Shown here: piece after piece, positions 17,009 through 26,650 of the stretch | Numbering within the stretch: the stretch's first letter is position 1 | Layout of the letters: every line of letters begins with the position of its first letter | NCBI GenBank assembly: GCA_013205405.1 | Contig: JABMMZ010000032.1 | Coordinates: forward strand, 1 to 49,977 | Source: Bacteroidota bacterium | GTDB lineage: Bacteria > Bacteroidota > Bacteroidia > NS11-12g > UBA955 | Length of the DNA stretch: 49,977 nucleotides | Direction of reading: 5' to 3' | Translations under genes and position numbers: made by a program | The notes under the pieces: generated by a model | Seen by the model: only the letters and a program-made list of their open reading frames with translations | Databases searched by the model: none | Told to the model about the DNA's origin: nothing

Positions 17009-18277
17009 TTAAATACTTTTAAATCCTAAATAAGGATGCAAACATTCTGGTAATTTTATTCCCTCTGTTGTTTGATAATTTTCTAATAAACAAGCTACTA
17101 TTCTTGGTAATGCCAATGCACTGCCATTTAAGGTATGCACCAATTCATTTTTGCCCTCTTTGGTTTTGTAGCGGCATTTTAATCTATTGGCTTGAAAGGT
17201 TTCAAAATTAGAGGTTGAGCTAACTTCTAGCCAACGCTGTTGTGCTCCACTCCAAGCTTCAAAATCATAGGTTAAAGCACTTGCAAAACCCATATCGCCA
17301 CCACATAATCTTAGTATTCTATATTTTAAACCTAGTTTTTCCATTAAGCCTTTTACGTGGTTTACCATTTCTTCAAGTATGGCGTAACTTTGCTCGGGTT
17401 TGGCTATTTGTACTATCTCTACTTTGTCAAATTGGTGTAAACGATTTAAACCTCTAACATGCACGCCATAACTACCTGCTTCTCTTCTAAAACAAGGTGT
17501 GTAGCCCACATTTTTAATAGGCAATTCTTCTTCTTTTAAAATAACATCTCTGTAAATATTGGTTATTGGCACCTCTGCAGTTGGGATAAGGTACAAATTA
17601 TCTGTTTTATCATGGTACATTTGACCTTCTTTATCTGGCAGTTGTCCTGTTCCAAATCCACTGGCTTCGTTTACTAAAATAGGTGGTTGTATTTCGTAAT
17701 AACCTGCTTTTATGGCTTCATCTAAAAAGAAATTGATTAAGGCTCTTTGTAACCTTGCGCCTTTGCCTTTATATACAGGAAAACCAGCGCCTGTTATTTT
17801 ATTTCCCAATTCAAAATCTATGATATCATACTTTTCGGTAAGTTCCCAATGTGGTTTTGGATTTTCGGGTAAAATAGGTTCTGTTCCCCATTCAAAAACT
17901 GTTTCGTTTTCTTCTGGCGTTATTCCTGTTTTTACTGCATGACTAGGTGCATTGGGTATTTCGTAAAGTTTTTGAGTTAATTGCCCTTCAAGTTCTGCTA
18001 GTTTAGCTTCTAAGCTTTTGGTTTCTTCTTTCAGTTCAGTACTTTCATTGCGCTTGGTTTCTGCTAGTTCCTTATCTCCAGATTTAAATAAATCGCCTAT
18101 CTCTTTGGCTAAGGTATTGGCTTTAGCTAAATTATTTTCTAATTGAGTTTGGATACTTCTTTTAGCTTCATCAATAGAAATAACTTCATTGATAATATCA
18201 CTTCTATCCTTGCCACGTTTGGCTAATCGGGTTATAATTTCTTCTTTTTGGGTACGAATGGCATTAAGCGTAAGCAT
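17009..18277 (-). CDS. serS: Seryl-tRNA synthetase
   Basis: Charges tRNA-Ser (and tRNA-Sec where present). 422 aa, the usual size. The N-terminal antiparallel coiled coil (about 1-110) grips the tRNA long arm. The class II core carries motif 2 in TPCFRREAGSYG (about 264-275) and motif 3 in LNGSALALPRIVACLLENYQ (about 388-407). The start MLTLNAI is standard. Intact, with no disruption. Confidence 0.97.
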   Translation of the reverse strand: MLTLNAIRTQKEEIITRLAKRGKDRSDIINEVISIDEAKRSIQTQLENNLAKANTLAKEIGDLFKSGDKELAETKRNESTELKEETKSLEAKLAELEGQLTQKLYEIPNAPSHAVKTGITPEENETVFEWGTEPILPENPKPHWELTEKYDIIDFELGNKITGAGFPVYKGKGARLQRALINFFLDEAIKAGYYEIQPPILVNEASGFGTGQLPDKEGQMYHDKTDNLYLIPTAEVPITNIYRDVILKEEELPIKNVGYTPCFRREAGSYGVHVRGLNRLHQFDKVEIVQIAKPEQSYAILEEMVNHVKGLMEKLGLKYRILRLCGGDMGFASALTYDFEAWSGAQQRWLEVSSTSNFETFQANRLKCRYKTKEGKNELVHTLNGSALALPRIVACLLENYQTTEGIKLPECLHPYLGFKSI

Positions 18278-18345
18278 ATAATTTATGTGTTAATAAAACA
18301 ATGCCGCAAAATAAGGCACTATTATTGTAATTTGCATACAAGTTT

Positions 18346-18957
18346 ATGCGCAATCTGATAACATTTTTTTGTTTTTGTATCTTGTAGTATTCAAAAATGC
18401 AGATACAGCAATGGTTTTAAAGTAGATTTAGGACTTTTTGCAAAACAAGACGAAGTTAAAGAATTTCACGCCACAAAAGCTACAAAACAGCAGACTTCAA
18501 TTATACAGTATTTCAAAGCATAGATACTAATTTAAAAGCCAATCAGAGCCTGAAAATTCTGTGCCAAGTACACATTAAAAAAGAGAATTTTACTTGCCTA
18601 AATACCAAGAGAATAAAGATAATATATTTCAAAAGGAAACACCCTTAACTCATAAAAATACCAATGATAAAGTAAAAACGATTCGTACCGTACTGGCTAT
18701 ATTGGGTATTAATACCGTAGTATTGGCCTAAGTTTTTGTTGTATTAGCTATTTTAGAGTTAAGCTATACTTGGTTATTGGCTGCTACTATTAGTGCATCG
18801 TTAAGTTTTGTAATGCTATATATTGGCAAGCGCAAATTAGATTTAGGTATTGTAGAAATTAAAAAGAAATGGCTAAAACTATTGCGTGATATTGCTTTTG
18901 TTTTAATGAGTGTTACTTTGGTTGTATGGTCGGTGCTGAAAGCTTTTTATGGGTAAT
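18346..18957 (+). pseudogene. Degraded lipoprotein/membrane-protein gene
   Basis: From ATG 18346, MRNLITFF is followed, after removal of one T from the T7 run near 18367, by VFVSCSIQKCRYSNGFKVDL, a lipobox and a KRxYxxGF-like start common in Bacteroidota lipoproteins. The frame then ends at TAG in ...QYFKA. The 3' part (from about 18670) encodes KTIRTVLAILGINTVVLA, an in-frame TAA, and VFVVLAILELSYTWLLAATI to a stop at 18957. It contains two or three hydrophobic helices. At least three lesions make it a clear pseudogene. Confidence 0.7.
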
Positions 18958-18988
18958 TTTTCTCAGATTTGTAAAAAGGAAATAAGCT

Positions 18989-19308
18989 TTAAATATTAAT
19001 TATTCTTACCTCTCTTGCTATTTTTTCAGGCGCTACAGTAAAAAAAGCAGTTACGGTTGCATCTTTTAAGGTTTCTTCTTCTACTTTGGCAAGATTTATT
19101 AAGGTCCAACCTCGTTTGCCCCATTTATTAGGTACAGGGTAAATAATAGTTTTATCAAAAGCACAAAAGGCATATTGGTCGGCTTCATTTAGCTTTATAC
19201 AAATTCTATTTTCTTTTTTATGCGGTAGAAATCTTTGTCGAAGTGAGGCATTTGTTCTACATGGTGCAGTTGGGCAATAATATCTAAAAGTGTTTTTGTA
19301 GAGGTCAT
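18989..19308 (-). CDS. YjbR/MmcQ-like small protein, frameshifted
   Basis: The 3' frame encodes RICIKLNEADQYAFCAFDKT, then YPVPNKWGKRGWTLINLAKV and ending IAREVRIINI; this resembles the C-terminal half of MmcQ/YjbR-type proteins. The true start appears to be ATG 19308 in another frame, giving MTSTKTLLDIIAQLHHVEQM then PHFDKDFYRIKKK before a stop at 19195. Adding one A within 19209-19219 (runs of 4 and 6) joins them into a normal protein of about 106 aa. The family assignment is tentative. The longer single frame starting at 19318 has an unlikely Cys/Arg-rich N-terminus and is a frame artefact. Confidence 0.65.
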
Positions 19309-19353
19309 AGTGCTGCAAGTATATTTAAAAATAGGCACATTTTAAGCTCTTTT

Positions 19354-19383
19354 TTGCAATCTCAAAATGTTGATGTACTTTCG
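19354..19383 (+). promoter_or_regulatory. Promoter of lpdA
   Basis: TTG (19354-19356, within TTTTTG), 19-nt spacer, then TACTTTCG (19376-19383), a one-mismatch TAnnTTTG. The start codon is 30 nt further on. Confidence 0.6.
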
Positions 19384-19412
19384 CAGCACAATTTAATAAT
19401 TTAATAAAACAC

Positions 19413-20798
19413 ATGAAATTTGATGTAATAGTAATAGGTAGCGGTCCTGGAGGATATGTTGCTGCCATTCGCGCTTCGCAATTAGGTAAAAATGTAGCCA
19501 TCGTAGAAAAAGCAGAATTGGGCGGTATTTGCTTAAATTGGGGATGTATTCCAACAAAGGCTTTATTAAAATCGGCTCAAGTATTTGAATATATTAAACA
19601 CAGTGCAGATTATGGTATTACGATAGCCGATGCCAAACACGATTTTGAAGCTGTAATAAAACGTAGCCGTGGAGTAGCCGGCAATATGAGCAAAGGGATT
19701 GAGTTTTTAATGAACAAAAATAAAATTACAGTTGTGCGTGGATATGCTCAATTGGCTGGAGCTAAAAAAGTAGAAGTAGAAAATGAGGGTAAAAAAGAAA
19801 TTCACGAAGCCGATCATATAATTTTAGCAACAGGTGCGCGTAGTAGAGAATTACCGGGTGTAAAATTAGATGGTAAAAAAATAATTGGTTACCGTGAGGC
19901 TATGGTTTTGCCACAACAACCAAAAAGTATGGTGATAATAGGCAGCGGTGCTATAGGGATGGAGTTTGCTTATTTCTATAATACAATGGGGACTAAAGTA
20001 ACAGTAGTAGAATTTATGGACCGTATTTTACCATTAGAAGATGAGGAAGTTTCTAAATTAATGGAAAAAATATACAAGAAAAATGGTGTTGAAATAAAGA
20101 CCCAAAGCGCTGTTGAGAATGTTGATACAACTGGCAGTGGATGTAAAGTAAATGTTAAAACTAAAACTGGTAATGTGGTTTTAGAATGTGATATTGTATT
20201 AAGTGCTGCAGGTATTGTTAACAATTTAGAAAATTTAGGGCTAGAAAAAATGGCAGTTAAAACTGAAAAAGGTAAAATATTAGTAGACGATTATTACAAA
20301 ACCAATGTAGAAGGCGTTTATGCCATTGGTGATATAGTACATGGACCAGCTTTGGCACACGTTGCCAGCGCAGAGGCTATTACTTGTGTAGAAGCTATTG
20401 CAGGTTTACATCCACACCCTATTAATTATAATAACATACCAGGTTGTACTTACACTCACCCAGAGGTGGCAAGTGTAGGATATACAGAGGCTCAAGCCAA
20501 AGAAAAAGGTTATGAAATTAAAGTTGGGAAGTTTCCATTTAGTGCTAGTGGTAAAGCCAGTGCAAGTGGGCATAAAGATGGTTTTGTAAAAGTAATATTT
20601 GATGCCAAATATGGAGAATGGTTAGGTTGCCATATGGTAGGCGAGGGTGTTACAGATATGATAGCAGAAGCAGTAGTAGCTCGTAATTTAGAAACTACTT
20701 GGCACGAAATTGTAAAATCTATTCATCCGCACCCAACTATGAGTGAGGCTATAATGGAAGCTGTAGCCCAAGCTTATAATGAGTGTATTCATTTATAA
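19413..20798 (+). CDS. lpdA: Dihydrolipoyl dehydrogenase (E3)
   Basis: FAD-dependent oxidoreductase that reoxidises lipoyl groups of the pyruvate, 2-oxoglutarate and branched-chain 2-oxoacid complexes and the glycine cleavage system, reducing NAD. FAD-binding GSGPGG (9-14). Redox pair C40-LNWG-C45 in the GGICLNWGCIPTKALL signature. NAD-binding GSGAIGMEFA. Second FAD motif YAIGDIVHGPALAHVASAE. The C-terminal HPHPTMSEAIMEA holds the catalytic His-Glu pair. 461 aa, normal. It stands alone between its own promoter and terminator. Confidence 0.97.
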   Translation: MKFDVIVIGSGPGGYVAAIRASQLGKNVAIVEKAELGGICLNWGCIPTKALLKSAQVFEYIKHSADYGITIADAKHDFEAVIKRSRGVAGNMSKGIEFLMNKNKITVVRGYAQLAGAKKVEVENEGKKEIHEADHIILATGARSRELPGVKLDGKKIIGYREAMVLPQQPKSMVIIGSGAIGMEFAYFYNTMGTKVTVVEFMDRILPLEDEEVSKLMEKIYKKNGVEIKTQSAVENVDTTGSGCKVNVKTKTGNVVLECDIVLSAAGIVNNLENLGLEKMAVKTEKGKILVDDYYKTNVEGVYAIGDIVHGPALAHVASAEAITCVEAIAGLHPHPINYNNIPGCTYTHPEVASVGYTEAQAKEKGYEIKVGKFPFSASGKASASGHKDGFVKVIFDAKYGEWLGCHMVGEGVTDMIAEAVVARNLETTWHEIVKSIHPHPTMSEAIMEAVAQAYNECIHL

Positions 20799-20821
20799 GA
20801 AATAAATTTAAAATATATTGG

Positions 20822-20856
20822 AAAGCCTCAAATTAAAACTTTGAGGCTTTTTTATT
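20822..20856 (+). terminator. Terminator of lpdA
   Basis: An 11-bp stem (20822-20832 with 20840-20850) with a 7-nt loop, then a T-rich tail. The stop codon of the convergent minus-strand gene (20852-20854) falls in the tail. Confidence 0.85.
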
Positions 20857-21579
20857 TAGGAGTAGTAATTGAGCCACAATGTCTGCAATTGAGATTTTCC
20901 TTGAAATTGCATTTGTATAGCCAATATTCATCATGAGTATTAAGGATATTCTTTCCTACAGAATAATTGTGCTTGCTAGTTTGTCTGTAATAACTTGCCT
21001 CAAATTGAATATAGGAAATTAATATATGAGCATAAAATATTTTATGTTGAAATTTTATGTTGTACTTGAAAACTGGTGGTTATGCCTTGTTGGTTTAGCA
21101 TTATAGTGGCTGATTTTGGTAATTTAATTGAGGCTGTTAATTTGTCAGAATGTATTTTTAAAACCATGGTGTCATTCAACTTGATAAATATAGAAAACTG
21201 TTTCACATTATTGTCAAATAAATCCTTACAGTGAATAGTTATGCTATCTGTCAGGGAAGAGTCTTTATCCATTGTTTGCCAAATAGGAAAGCTATCATTA
21301 TCTGAAATTTGAATAGATTTTTTTGTTTTTGTATTTCCATTTTCCGCTTAAAATAGTGCAATTTGCTTTATAGCTTTTAATATTAAAAGTATCATTTTTA
21401 CCTCCATACATAATTAAGCCAAGTTCACCAAAGTAATTGCCATTATTGTAAAAAACATTTCTACTGGTATATGATGATACTCCACTTTCGCAACACTTAC
21501 CCCAAATGCTGCCTTGCGCTTTTGTTTGTGTAAAGTGCATCAAGCAAATAATTAATAAAATGAGATGTTTATAAAACAT
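20852..21579 (-). pseudogene. Secreted protein gene broken by two apparent frameshifts
   Basis: Three consecutive minus-strand frames make one plausible protein of about 240 aa. Part 1 (21579-21298) has a signal peptide (MFYKHLILLIICLMHFTQTKA) and runs to GKWKYKNKK. Removing one A from the A7 run at 21318-21324 joins it to SIQISDNDSFPIWQT and part 2 (to 21042). A second one-base change near 21045-21080 joins to part 3 (HILISYIQFEASYYRQ to HCGSITTPK, stop at 20852). Each segment keeps coding-like composition. Family not recognised. The individual ORFs would not be functional alone. Confidence 0.6.
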
Positions 21580-21591
21580 ATTTTTATATCC

Positions 21592-23028
21592 TCACTTTTT
21601 TTTCTTCCAATAGTTCATGCCATAATATACCGGAATACCCAAACCAACGCATAATAATGCAAATTGAGTATTTCTGGCATCATAGATTATTAAAATAACA
21701 CAAATAAGCACGGAAACTATGATGTACAAAGCGGGTAAAATTGGGTAGCCTATTACCTTGTAAGGTCGCTCTGTTAATGGCTCTTTCACTCTTAATACAA
21801 ATAAGCCTGCTACAGTTACTATATAAAACAATACAGAGGCAAAGGTAGCATAGTCTACTAGGTCTTTATAAGTGCCACTTAAACAAAGAATACCTGCCCA
21901 GGTGCATTGCATCCAAAGAGCATTACTTGGCACCGAGTTATTGTTTAGTTGTTTGGCTTTTTTAATAAATAAGCCTTCGCAAGCCATGGCATAAAACACC
22001 CTGGCACCTGCTAATATTAAACCATTGTTGCAGCCAAAGGTAGACACCATAATTAAAGCCGCCATTATATACAGCGCTGTATTTCCAAATATCATACTGG
22101 CTGCTGCTGCACCTACACGTTCGTTAGCAGCAAATTGAATACCTTGTGTAATAGCTGTAGCGCCATCGGGAGAGCCATGTAAAGGCAATAAGGAAAGGTA
22201 GGCAATATTGGCTAAAATGTACAAACAAGTGACTATTAATGTGCCTAAAAGTAAGCTGCGAGGAATATTGCGTTTAGGGTCTTTTATTTCACCGGCTATA
22301 AAGGTTACATTGTTCCATGCATCGGAGCTAAACAAGGAACTAATTATAGTAGCACCCATAGCCCCGAGTAATGCAAAACCTGCCAATGGTTTTATAATAC
22401 CTGTTTTATCAATACTACTTGCTTGCCAAGGATTTTCAAAATTATTAGCCAATACATCTGTTTGAAACCCCATACCAATTCCAAGAATAATGAGCGCAAA
22501 TAAGGCAATTAGTTTGGCCCAAGTAAAAATATCTTGAATTCGTTTTCCAGAGTTGATACCTCTAGTATTGATAAGGGTGAGTAATATTATACTGCCAATA
22601 GCATAACATTGACCATAGGTTATTTTAAAGTTTTGAAATTCTAAAAGACTATTATTTAAACTAGGGAAAAATATAGACGAATAATTAGCAAATGCCATAG
22701 CTACAGCAGCTATTACGCCTGTTTGAATCACTGTAAAAACGGTCCATCCATAAACAAAAGCAGTGGCTTTGCCAAAGGATTTTTCTATATAAATAAATTG
22801 CCCACCTGCTTTAGGCATCATGCCAGCTAATTCTCCATAACAAAGAGCAGCCATTACGGTAATAATTCCTGTTACTATCCAAAGTAATAATAAATATCCT
22901 GCACTACCAACTGAGCGCGCCATATCTGAACTTAATATAAAAATACCAGAGCCTATCATACTGCCCGCAACTATCATAGTGGCATTTTTAAGACCAAGGG
23001 TTTGTTTTAATGTGTTGTTTTCGCTCAT
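21592..23028 (-). CDS. Amino-acid permease of the APC superfamily
   Basis: 478 aa with about 12 hydrophobic helices. The first helix carries the GSMIGSGIFI substrate-binding signature (about 22-31). GELAGMMPKAGGQFIYIEKSFG (in two parts near 67-88) is the usual TM2-TM3 block of LAT/APA-type transporters. It imports amino acids by proton symport or exchanges them. The exact substrate is not evident. The normal length and intact frame suggest it is active, fitting a protein-degrading organism with an S46 peptidase. Confidence 0.9.
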   Translation of the reverse strand: MSENNTLKQTLGLKNATMIVAGSMIGSGIFILSSDMARSVGSAGYLLLLWIVTGIITVMAALCYGELAGMMPKAGGQFIYIEKSFGKATAFVYGWTVFTVIQTGVIAAVAMAFANYSSIFFPSLNNSLLEFQNFKITYGQCYAIGSIILLTLINTRGINSGKRIQDIFTWAKLIALFALIILGIGMGFQTDVLANNFENPWQASSIDKTGIIKPLAGFALLGAMGATIISSLFSSDAWNNVTFIAGEIKDPKRNIPRSLLLGTLIVTCLYILANIAYLSLLPLHGSPDGATAITQGIQFAANERVGAAAASMIFGNTALYIMAALIMVSTFGCNNGLILAGARVFYAMACEGLFIKKAKQLNNNSVPSNALWMQCTWAGILCLSGTYKDLVDYATFASVLFYIVTVAGLFVLRVKEPLTERPYKVIGYPILPALYIIVSVLICVILIIYDARNTQFALLCVGLGIPVYYGMNYWKKKK

Positions 23029-23046
23029 TAATAATTATTTATGAGG

Positions 23047-23054
23047 CGAATATA
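23047..23054 (-). promoter_or_regulatory. -7 element of the permease promoter
   Basis: TATATTCG on the minus strand, 19 nt before the ATG at 23028. One mismatch to TAnnTTTG, the same TTCG variant as near lpdA and the PKD gene. No clear -33. Confidence 0.4.
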
Positions 23055-23181
23055 AGGAAATAAATTTTAAGAGGAATATACGTAGGTTAAGCAATAATTA
23101 TTTGAAACAGAAAGTGCAAAAAGGAAACAGTTTTAGCAGCAATAGTTAAAAATAAATTAAAAATATTTTTAATAAAAAATA

Positions 23182-24570
23182 CTAGCTATTAGCAATTTCG
23201 CCAATATCTTTAATCAGTTTCATGGCTATTGTTCTGGCTGTATTTTCAGATTTGCTTTCGGCATAAATTCTGATAATTGGTTCGGTGTTAGATTTGCGCA
23301 AATGTACCCACTCGTCCTCAAAATCTATTTTTACGCCATCAATATCATTTATCTGAAATTTTTTATATTTTTCTTTTATAATTTCTAATACTTTATCTGC
23401 ATTAATTTCAGGTGTTAAATCTACTTTATTTTTAGAAATAATATAATTTGGAAAAGTGGCTCTAAGTGCCGCTACACTTTTATTGCTTTTGGCTAAAGAA
23501 GTTAAAAACAAAGCTATGCCTACCATGGCATCTCTACCATAATGTAATTCAGGATATATAATACCACCGTTGCCTTCTCCACCTATTACGGCTTTGGTTT
23601 CTTTCATGGCAGTTACCACATTTACCTCGCCTACCGCACTGGCCGTATATTTTCCACCAGCTTTTTCGGTAATATCGCGCAATGCACGGGTAGAAGAAAG
23701 GTTTGAAACGGTATTGCCTTTTTTACTATTTTTTAAAACATAGTCAGCTACAGCTACAAGTGTGTATTCTTCACCAAACATTTCACCATCTTCGCATACC
23801 AAAGCAAGTCTGTCCACATCTGGGTCAACACTAATGCCTAAATGCGCTTTTTCTGTTTTTACTAAGCTCGATAATTGCGTTAAATGCTGAGGTAATGGTT
23901 CTGGATTATGCGCAAAATTTCCTGATGGTTCGCAATTTAATTCTACAATATCTTGCACTCCTAATGCCCTTAAAAGTAAAGGCAAAACAATCCCACCCGT
24001 TGAGTTTACAGCATCAATTACAATTTTATAATTTTTAGCTTTTATAGTTTCTACATCCACTAAAGGCAATTTTAAAATAGCATCAATATGCTTTTGAATA
24101 AAACTGTCATCTAAAGTTAAAGTGCCTAAATTGCCAACCTCACAAAATTCAAACTCATTTTTTTCTGCTAATTCTAACACTCTGTCAGCTTCAATAGCAG
24201 ATATAAATTCACCTTTATGATTAAGCATTTTTAAAGCATTCCATTGCTTAGGATTATGGCTAGCAGTTAATATTATACCGCCTGCTGCTTTCTCCATAAT
24301 TACTGCCATTTCTACTGTTGGAGTAGTAGATAAGCCAAGGTCTAAAACATTTAAGCCTAAAGCATTTAAAGTGGCACAAACTATATCAGAAACCATTTTG
24401 CCAGAAAGACGAGCATCTCTTCCTATCACAATTGTTTTACCATGATTGTTGTTAATTACCCATTGTCCGTATGCTGATGCAAATTTAACAATATCTACAG
24501 GTGTTAAGTTATCACCGGGAAAACCACCAATTGTGCCTCTGAAACCTGATATTGATTTTATTAATGTCAT
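23182..24570 (-). CDS. glmM: Phosphoglucosamine mutase
   Basis: Alpha-D-phosphohexomutase that converts glucosamine-6-phosphate to glucosamine-1-phosphate for UDP-GlcNAc, peptidoglycan and LPS synthesis. Phosphoserine loop TASHNP (Ser104). Metal-binding DPDVDRLAL (about 244-252). Sugar loop GGEGNGGI (about 325-332). C-terminal phosphate loop RKSNTEPIIRIYAE. 462 aa, normal for Bacteroidota GlmM. A phosphomannomutase activity cannot be excluded from sequence. Confidence 0.9.
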   Translation of the reverse strand: MTLIKSISGFRGTIGGFPGDNLTPVDIVKFASAYGQWVINNNHGKTIVIGRDARLSGKMVSDIVCATLNALGLNVLDLGLSTTPTVEMAVIMEKAAGGIILTASHNPKQWNALKMLNHKGEFISAIEADRVLELAEKNEFEFCEVGNLGTLTLDDSFIQKHIDAILKLPLVDVETIKAKNYKIVIDAVNSTGGIVLPLLLRALGVQDIVELNCEPSGNFAHNPEPLPQHLTQLSSLVKTEKAHLGISVDPDVDRLALVCEDGEMFGEEYTLVAVADYVLKNSKKGNTVSNLSSTRALRDITEKAGGKYTASAVGEVNVVTAMKETKAVIGGEGNGGIIYPELHYGRDAMVGIALFLTSLAKSNKSVAALRATFPNYIISKNKVDLTPEINADKVLEIIKEKYKKFQINDIDGVKIDFEDEWVHLRKSNTEPIIRIYAESKSENTARTIAMKLIKDIGEIANS

Positions 24571-24587
24571 TTTATAAAGAAAGGTTG

Positions 24588-24595
24588 CAAAAATA
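24588..24595 (-). promoter_or_regulatory. -7 element of the glmM promoter
   Basis: Perfect TATTTTTG on the minus strand, 18 nt before the glmM ATG, implying a leader of about 10-12 nt. No TTG at -33. Confidence 0.5.
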
Positions 24596-24766
24596 CGAAA
24601 TTATAATAGAAATAATTTAAAGACACATTTTTTATACTTTATTTTCTGTTGAAAAGTATATTTAAATGGTCTATAAATCAATAGGTACTAATTAGTTATA
24701 GGATGAGTAAAAAATCTTTTTTTAGCTAACAAAATTTAATCTTTTTCTGTTATTATTGCCTAAGGA

Positions 24767-26650
24767 ATGCGCGAAAGTAAATTTGTTGAACAAAATGAAG
24801 CAAAGTGGAGTGAGTTTGAAAAAGAGCTTTCCAAGTCGCAAAAAGACCCTGAACAATTAAGAAACCAATTAATTCAGGTAACAGATGACTTATCTTACGC
24901 TAAAACTTTCTATAAAAATCGCTCTGTTAGAGTTTATTTGAATGGATTAGCGCAAAAAATTTTCATAAATATTTATAAAAACAAAAGAAATTTCGGAAAG
25001 TCTTTTATTCAGTTTTTTAAAGAAGAGGTTCCCCTAATTTCGTGGAATAGTAGAAAAGTTATTTTATTGGTGTTTTTACTTTTAGTATTTTGTGTTATTA
25101 TTGGTGCTTTTTCATCTGCTAAAGATGAGCAATTTGCGCGCAGTATTTTATCTGATGCATACGTAGATCAAACAATTGAAAACATTAAAAAAGGAGACCC
25201 CATGGGAGTTTACAAACAAAGCGAGCCTTTTGCTATGTTTTTGTACATTGCAAAAAATAATTTAATGGTTTCTTTTTTCGTTTTTATATTCGGCATATTT
25301 GCAGGTTATGGCTCCATCATAATGCTGGTTAGAAATGGAATTATGCTGGGTGTTTTTATGTATTTTTTTTATTCAAGAGGGCAAGTAGCTGAATTTAATT
25401 ATGCAGTATGGTTACATGGCACTATTGAGATATTAACCATAGTTATTTGCGCAGTATCAGGCATGTTGTTAGGAAGAGGTCTAATTTATCCAGGCACATT
25501 ATCGCGCTATAAAGCGTTTAGCATTTGGGGCAAAAGAGGAGCTATGTTGTATTTATCTACTATTCCGTTTATTATTTTTGCAGCCTTTATTGAGTCTTTT
25601 TTAACCCGCTTTACAGATATGCCAAATATTATTCGTTTAGCTATTATTTTAGGGTCATTAGGTTTAATGCTGTTTTATTTTGTTATCTATCCTTACTTTA
25701 AATTCAAAAATAGTAAAGATGATTTTTATGGAATGCCTGAGCTAAAAGAAGATAGTGATTGGACTTTTGATAAATTGGTGGTTTATAATAATGGACAAAT
25801 ATTTTTAAAAACGATTCATATAATAAGTGAAAATTTTTCTAAAATAATGCGTTATATTTTTGGCTGGTGCGCAGGTTATTTGGGCTTATTGACTGTTTTT
25901 AATTTAAAAAATTCTATTCAAAAATTTGAATTGGTTCAACTCGATTCTATTTCTGCTGGCGTGGGTTTAGTTTTTGGTAATGTAAAACAGTTTTTTAAAT
26001 TGTATGAAAATGTAAGTTTGTTTTTTAATGAGAACGAAACATTGCCAATGTATTTTTTATCTTCCGCATGGTTGGGAGTTTGCTGCTTTTTATCTTTTTA
26101 TCTATTAAAAAAATATTTTTTAGCAACTCATTTGGTTTGGTACAAAAGTATTTTTATTTGTCTTTTATTTGCCTTAGGTATTAATTTATTAATGCTTTCC
26201 AATAGTCCCTTAATGGTATTGTTATATATTTTTATTTCGCCTGTTGTGCTGCTTTTAATGGCACATTTTCATTTTAAAATTTTCAATGATAGTGTGAGTC
26301 AAATATTTAAATATTCAATTGCCAACTACGGACGACTTTTAGGTATTTTATTATTATTTTTACTCGTTTCATTTTTAGCTTTTTTGTTTTTAGTTTCTTC
26401 TTTTTCATATATGGTTATTCAATTTATGGAAATAAATGTGTCCATGTCAGATGCTACTTATACTTTGACATTGCAGTTTTTATTGTTTTTTGGTTTTGTA
26501 TTCGTTCTTTCATTTTGTATCTTTTTTTATATTTTTCAAATCGTGTTGACGAGTTATACCGTAAAAGAAATTTCAACTGCAGAAGGTTTAATTAAAGGTA
26601 TAGAAAATATAGGTAAAGTTAATAAATCTTATGGCATTGAAACTGAATAA
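24767..26650 (+). CDS. SpoIIM (DUF95)-family membrane protein with extra C-terminal membrane domain
   Basis: The N-terminal half (about 1-320) is a typical Bacteroidota stage II sporulation protein M homologue: MRESKFVEQNEAKW at the start, a helix at 98-115, and the SpoIIM block AGYGSIIMLVRNGIMLGVF (about 184-202) with WLHGTIEI. Usual members are about 320 aa. This one continues to 627 aa, with a linker rich in acidic residues (YGMPELKEDSDWTFDKL) and about six more helices. No sporulation is implied. It heads the MoxR/DUF58 operon and overlaps the DUF4129 gene by 20 nt. Function unknown, probably envelope-related. Confidence 0.85.
   Translation: MRESKFVEQNEAKWSEFEKELSKSQKDPEQLRNQLIQVTDDLSYAKTFYKNRSVRVYLNGLAQKIFINIYKNKRNFGKSFIQFFKEEVPLISWNSRKVILLVFLLLVFCVIIGAFSSAKDEQFARSILSDAYVDQTIENIKKGDPMGVYKQSEPFAMFLYIAKNNLMVSFFVFIFGIFAGYGSIIMLVRNGIMLGVFMYFFYSRGQVAEFNYAVWLHGTIEILTIVICAVSGMLLGRGLIYPGTLSRYKAFSIWGKRGAMLYLSTIPFIIFAAFIESFLTRFTDMPNIIRLAIILGSLGLMLFYFVIYPYFKFKNSKDDFYGMPELKEDSDWTFDKLVVYNNGQIFLKTIHIISENFSKIMRYIFGWCAGYLGLLTVFNLKNSIQKFELVQLDSISAGVGLVFGNVKQFFKLYENVSLFFNENETLPMYFLSSAWLGVCCFLSFYLLKKYFLATHLVWYKSIFICLLFALGINLLMLSNSPLMVLLYIFISPVVLLLMAHFHFKIFNDSVSQIFKYSIANYGRLLGILLLFLLVSFLAFLFLVSSFSYMVIQFMEINVSMSDATYTLTLQFLLFFGFVFVLSFCIFFYIFQIVLTSYTVKEISTAEGLIKGIENIGKVNKSYGIETE

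Noticed and set aside
24767-26650. SpoIIM as evidence of sporulation
   Set aside because: SpoIIM/DUF95 proteins are widespread in non-sporulating bacteria; the context is the MoxR/DUF58 cluster and no other sporulation gene is present.
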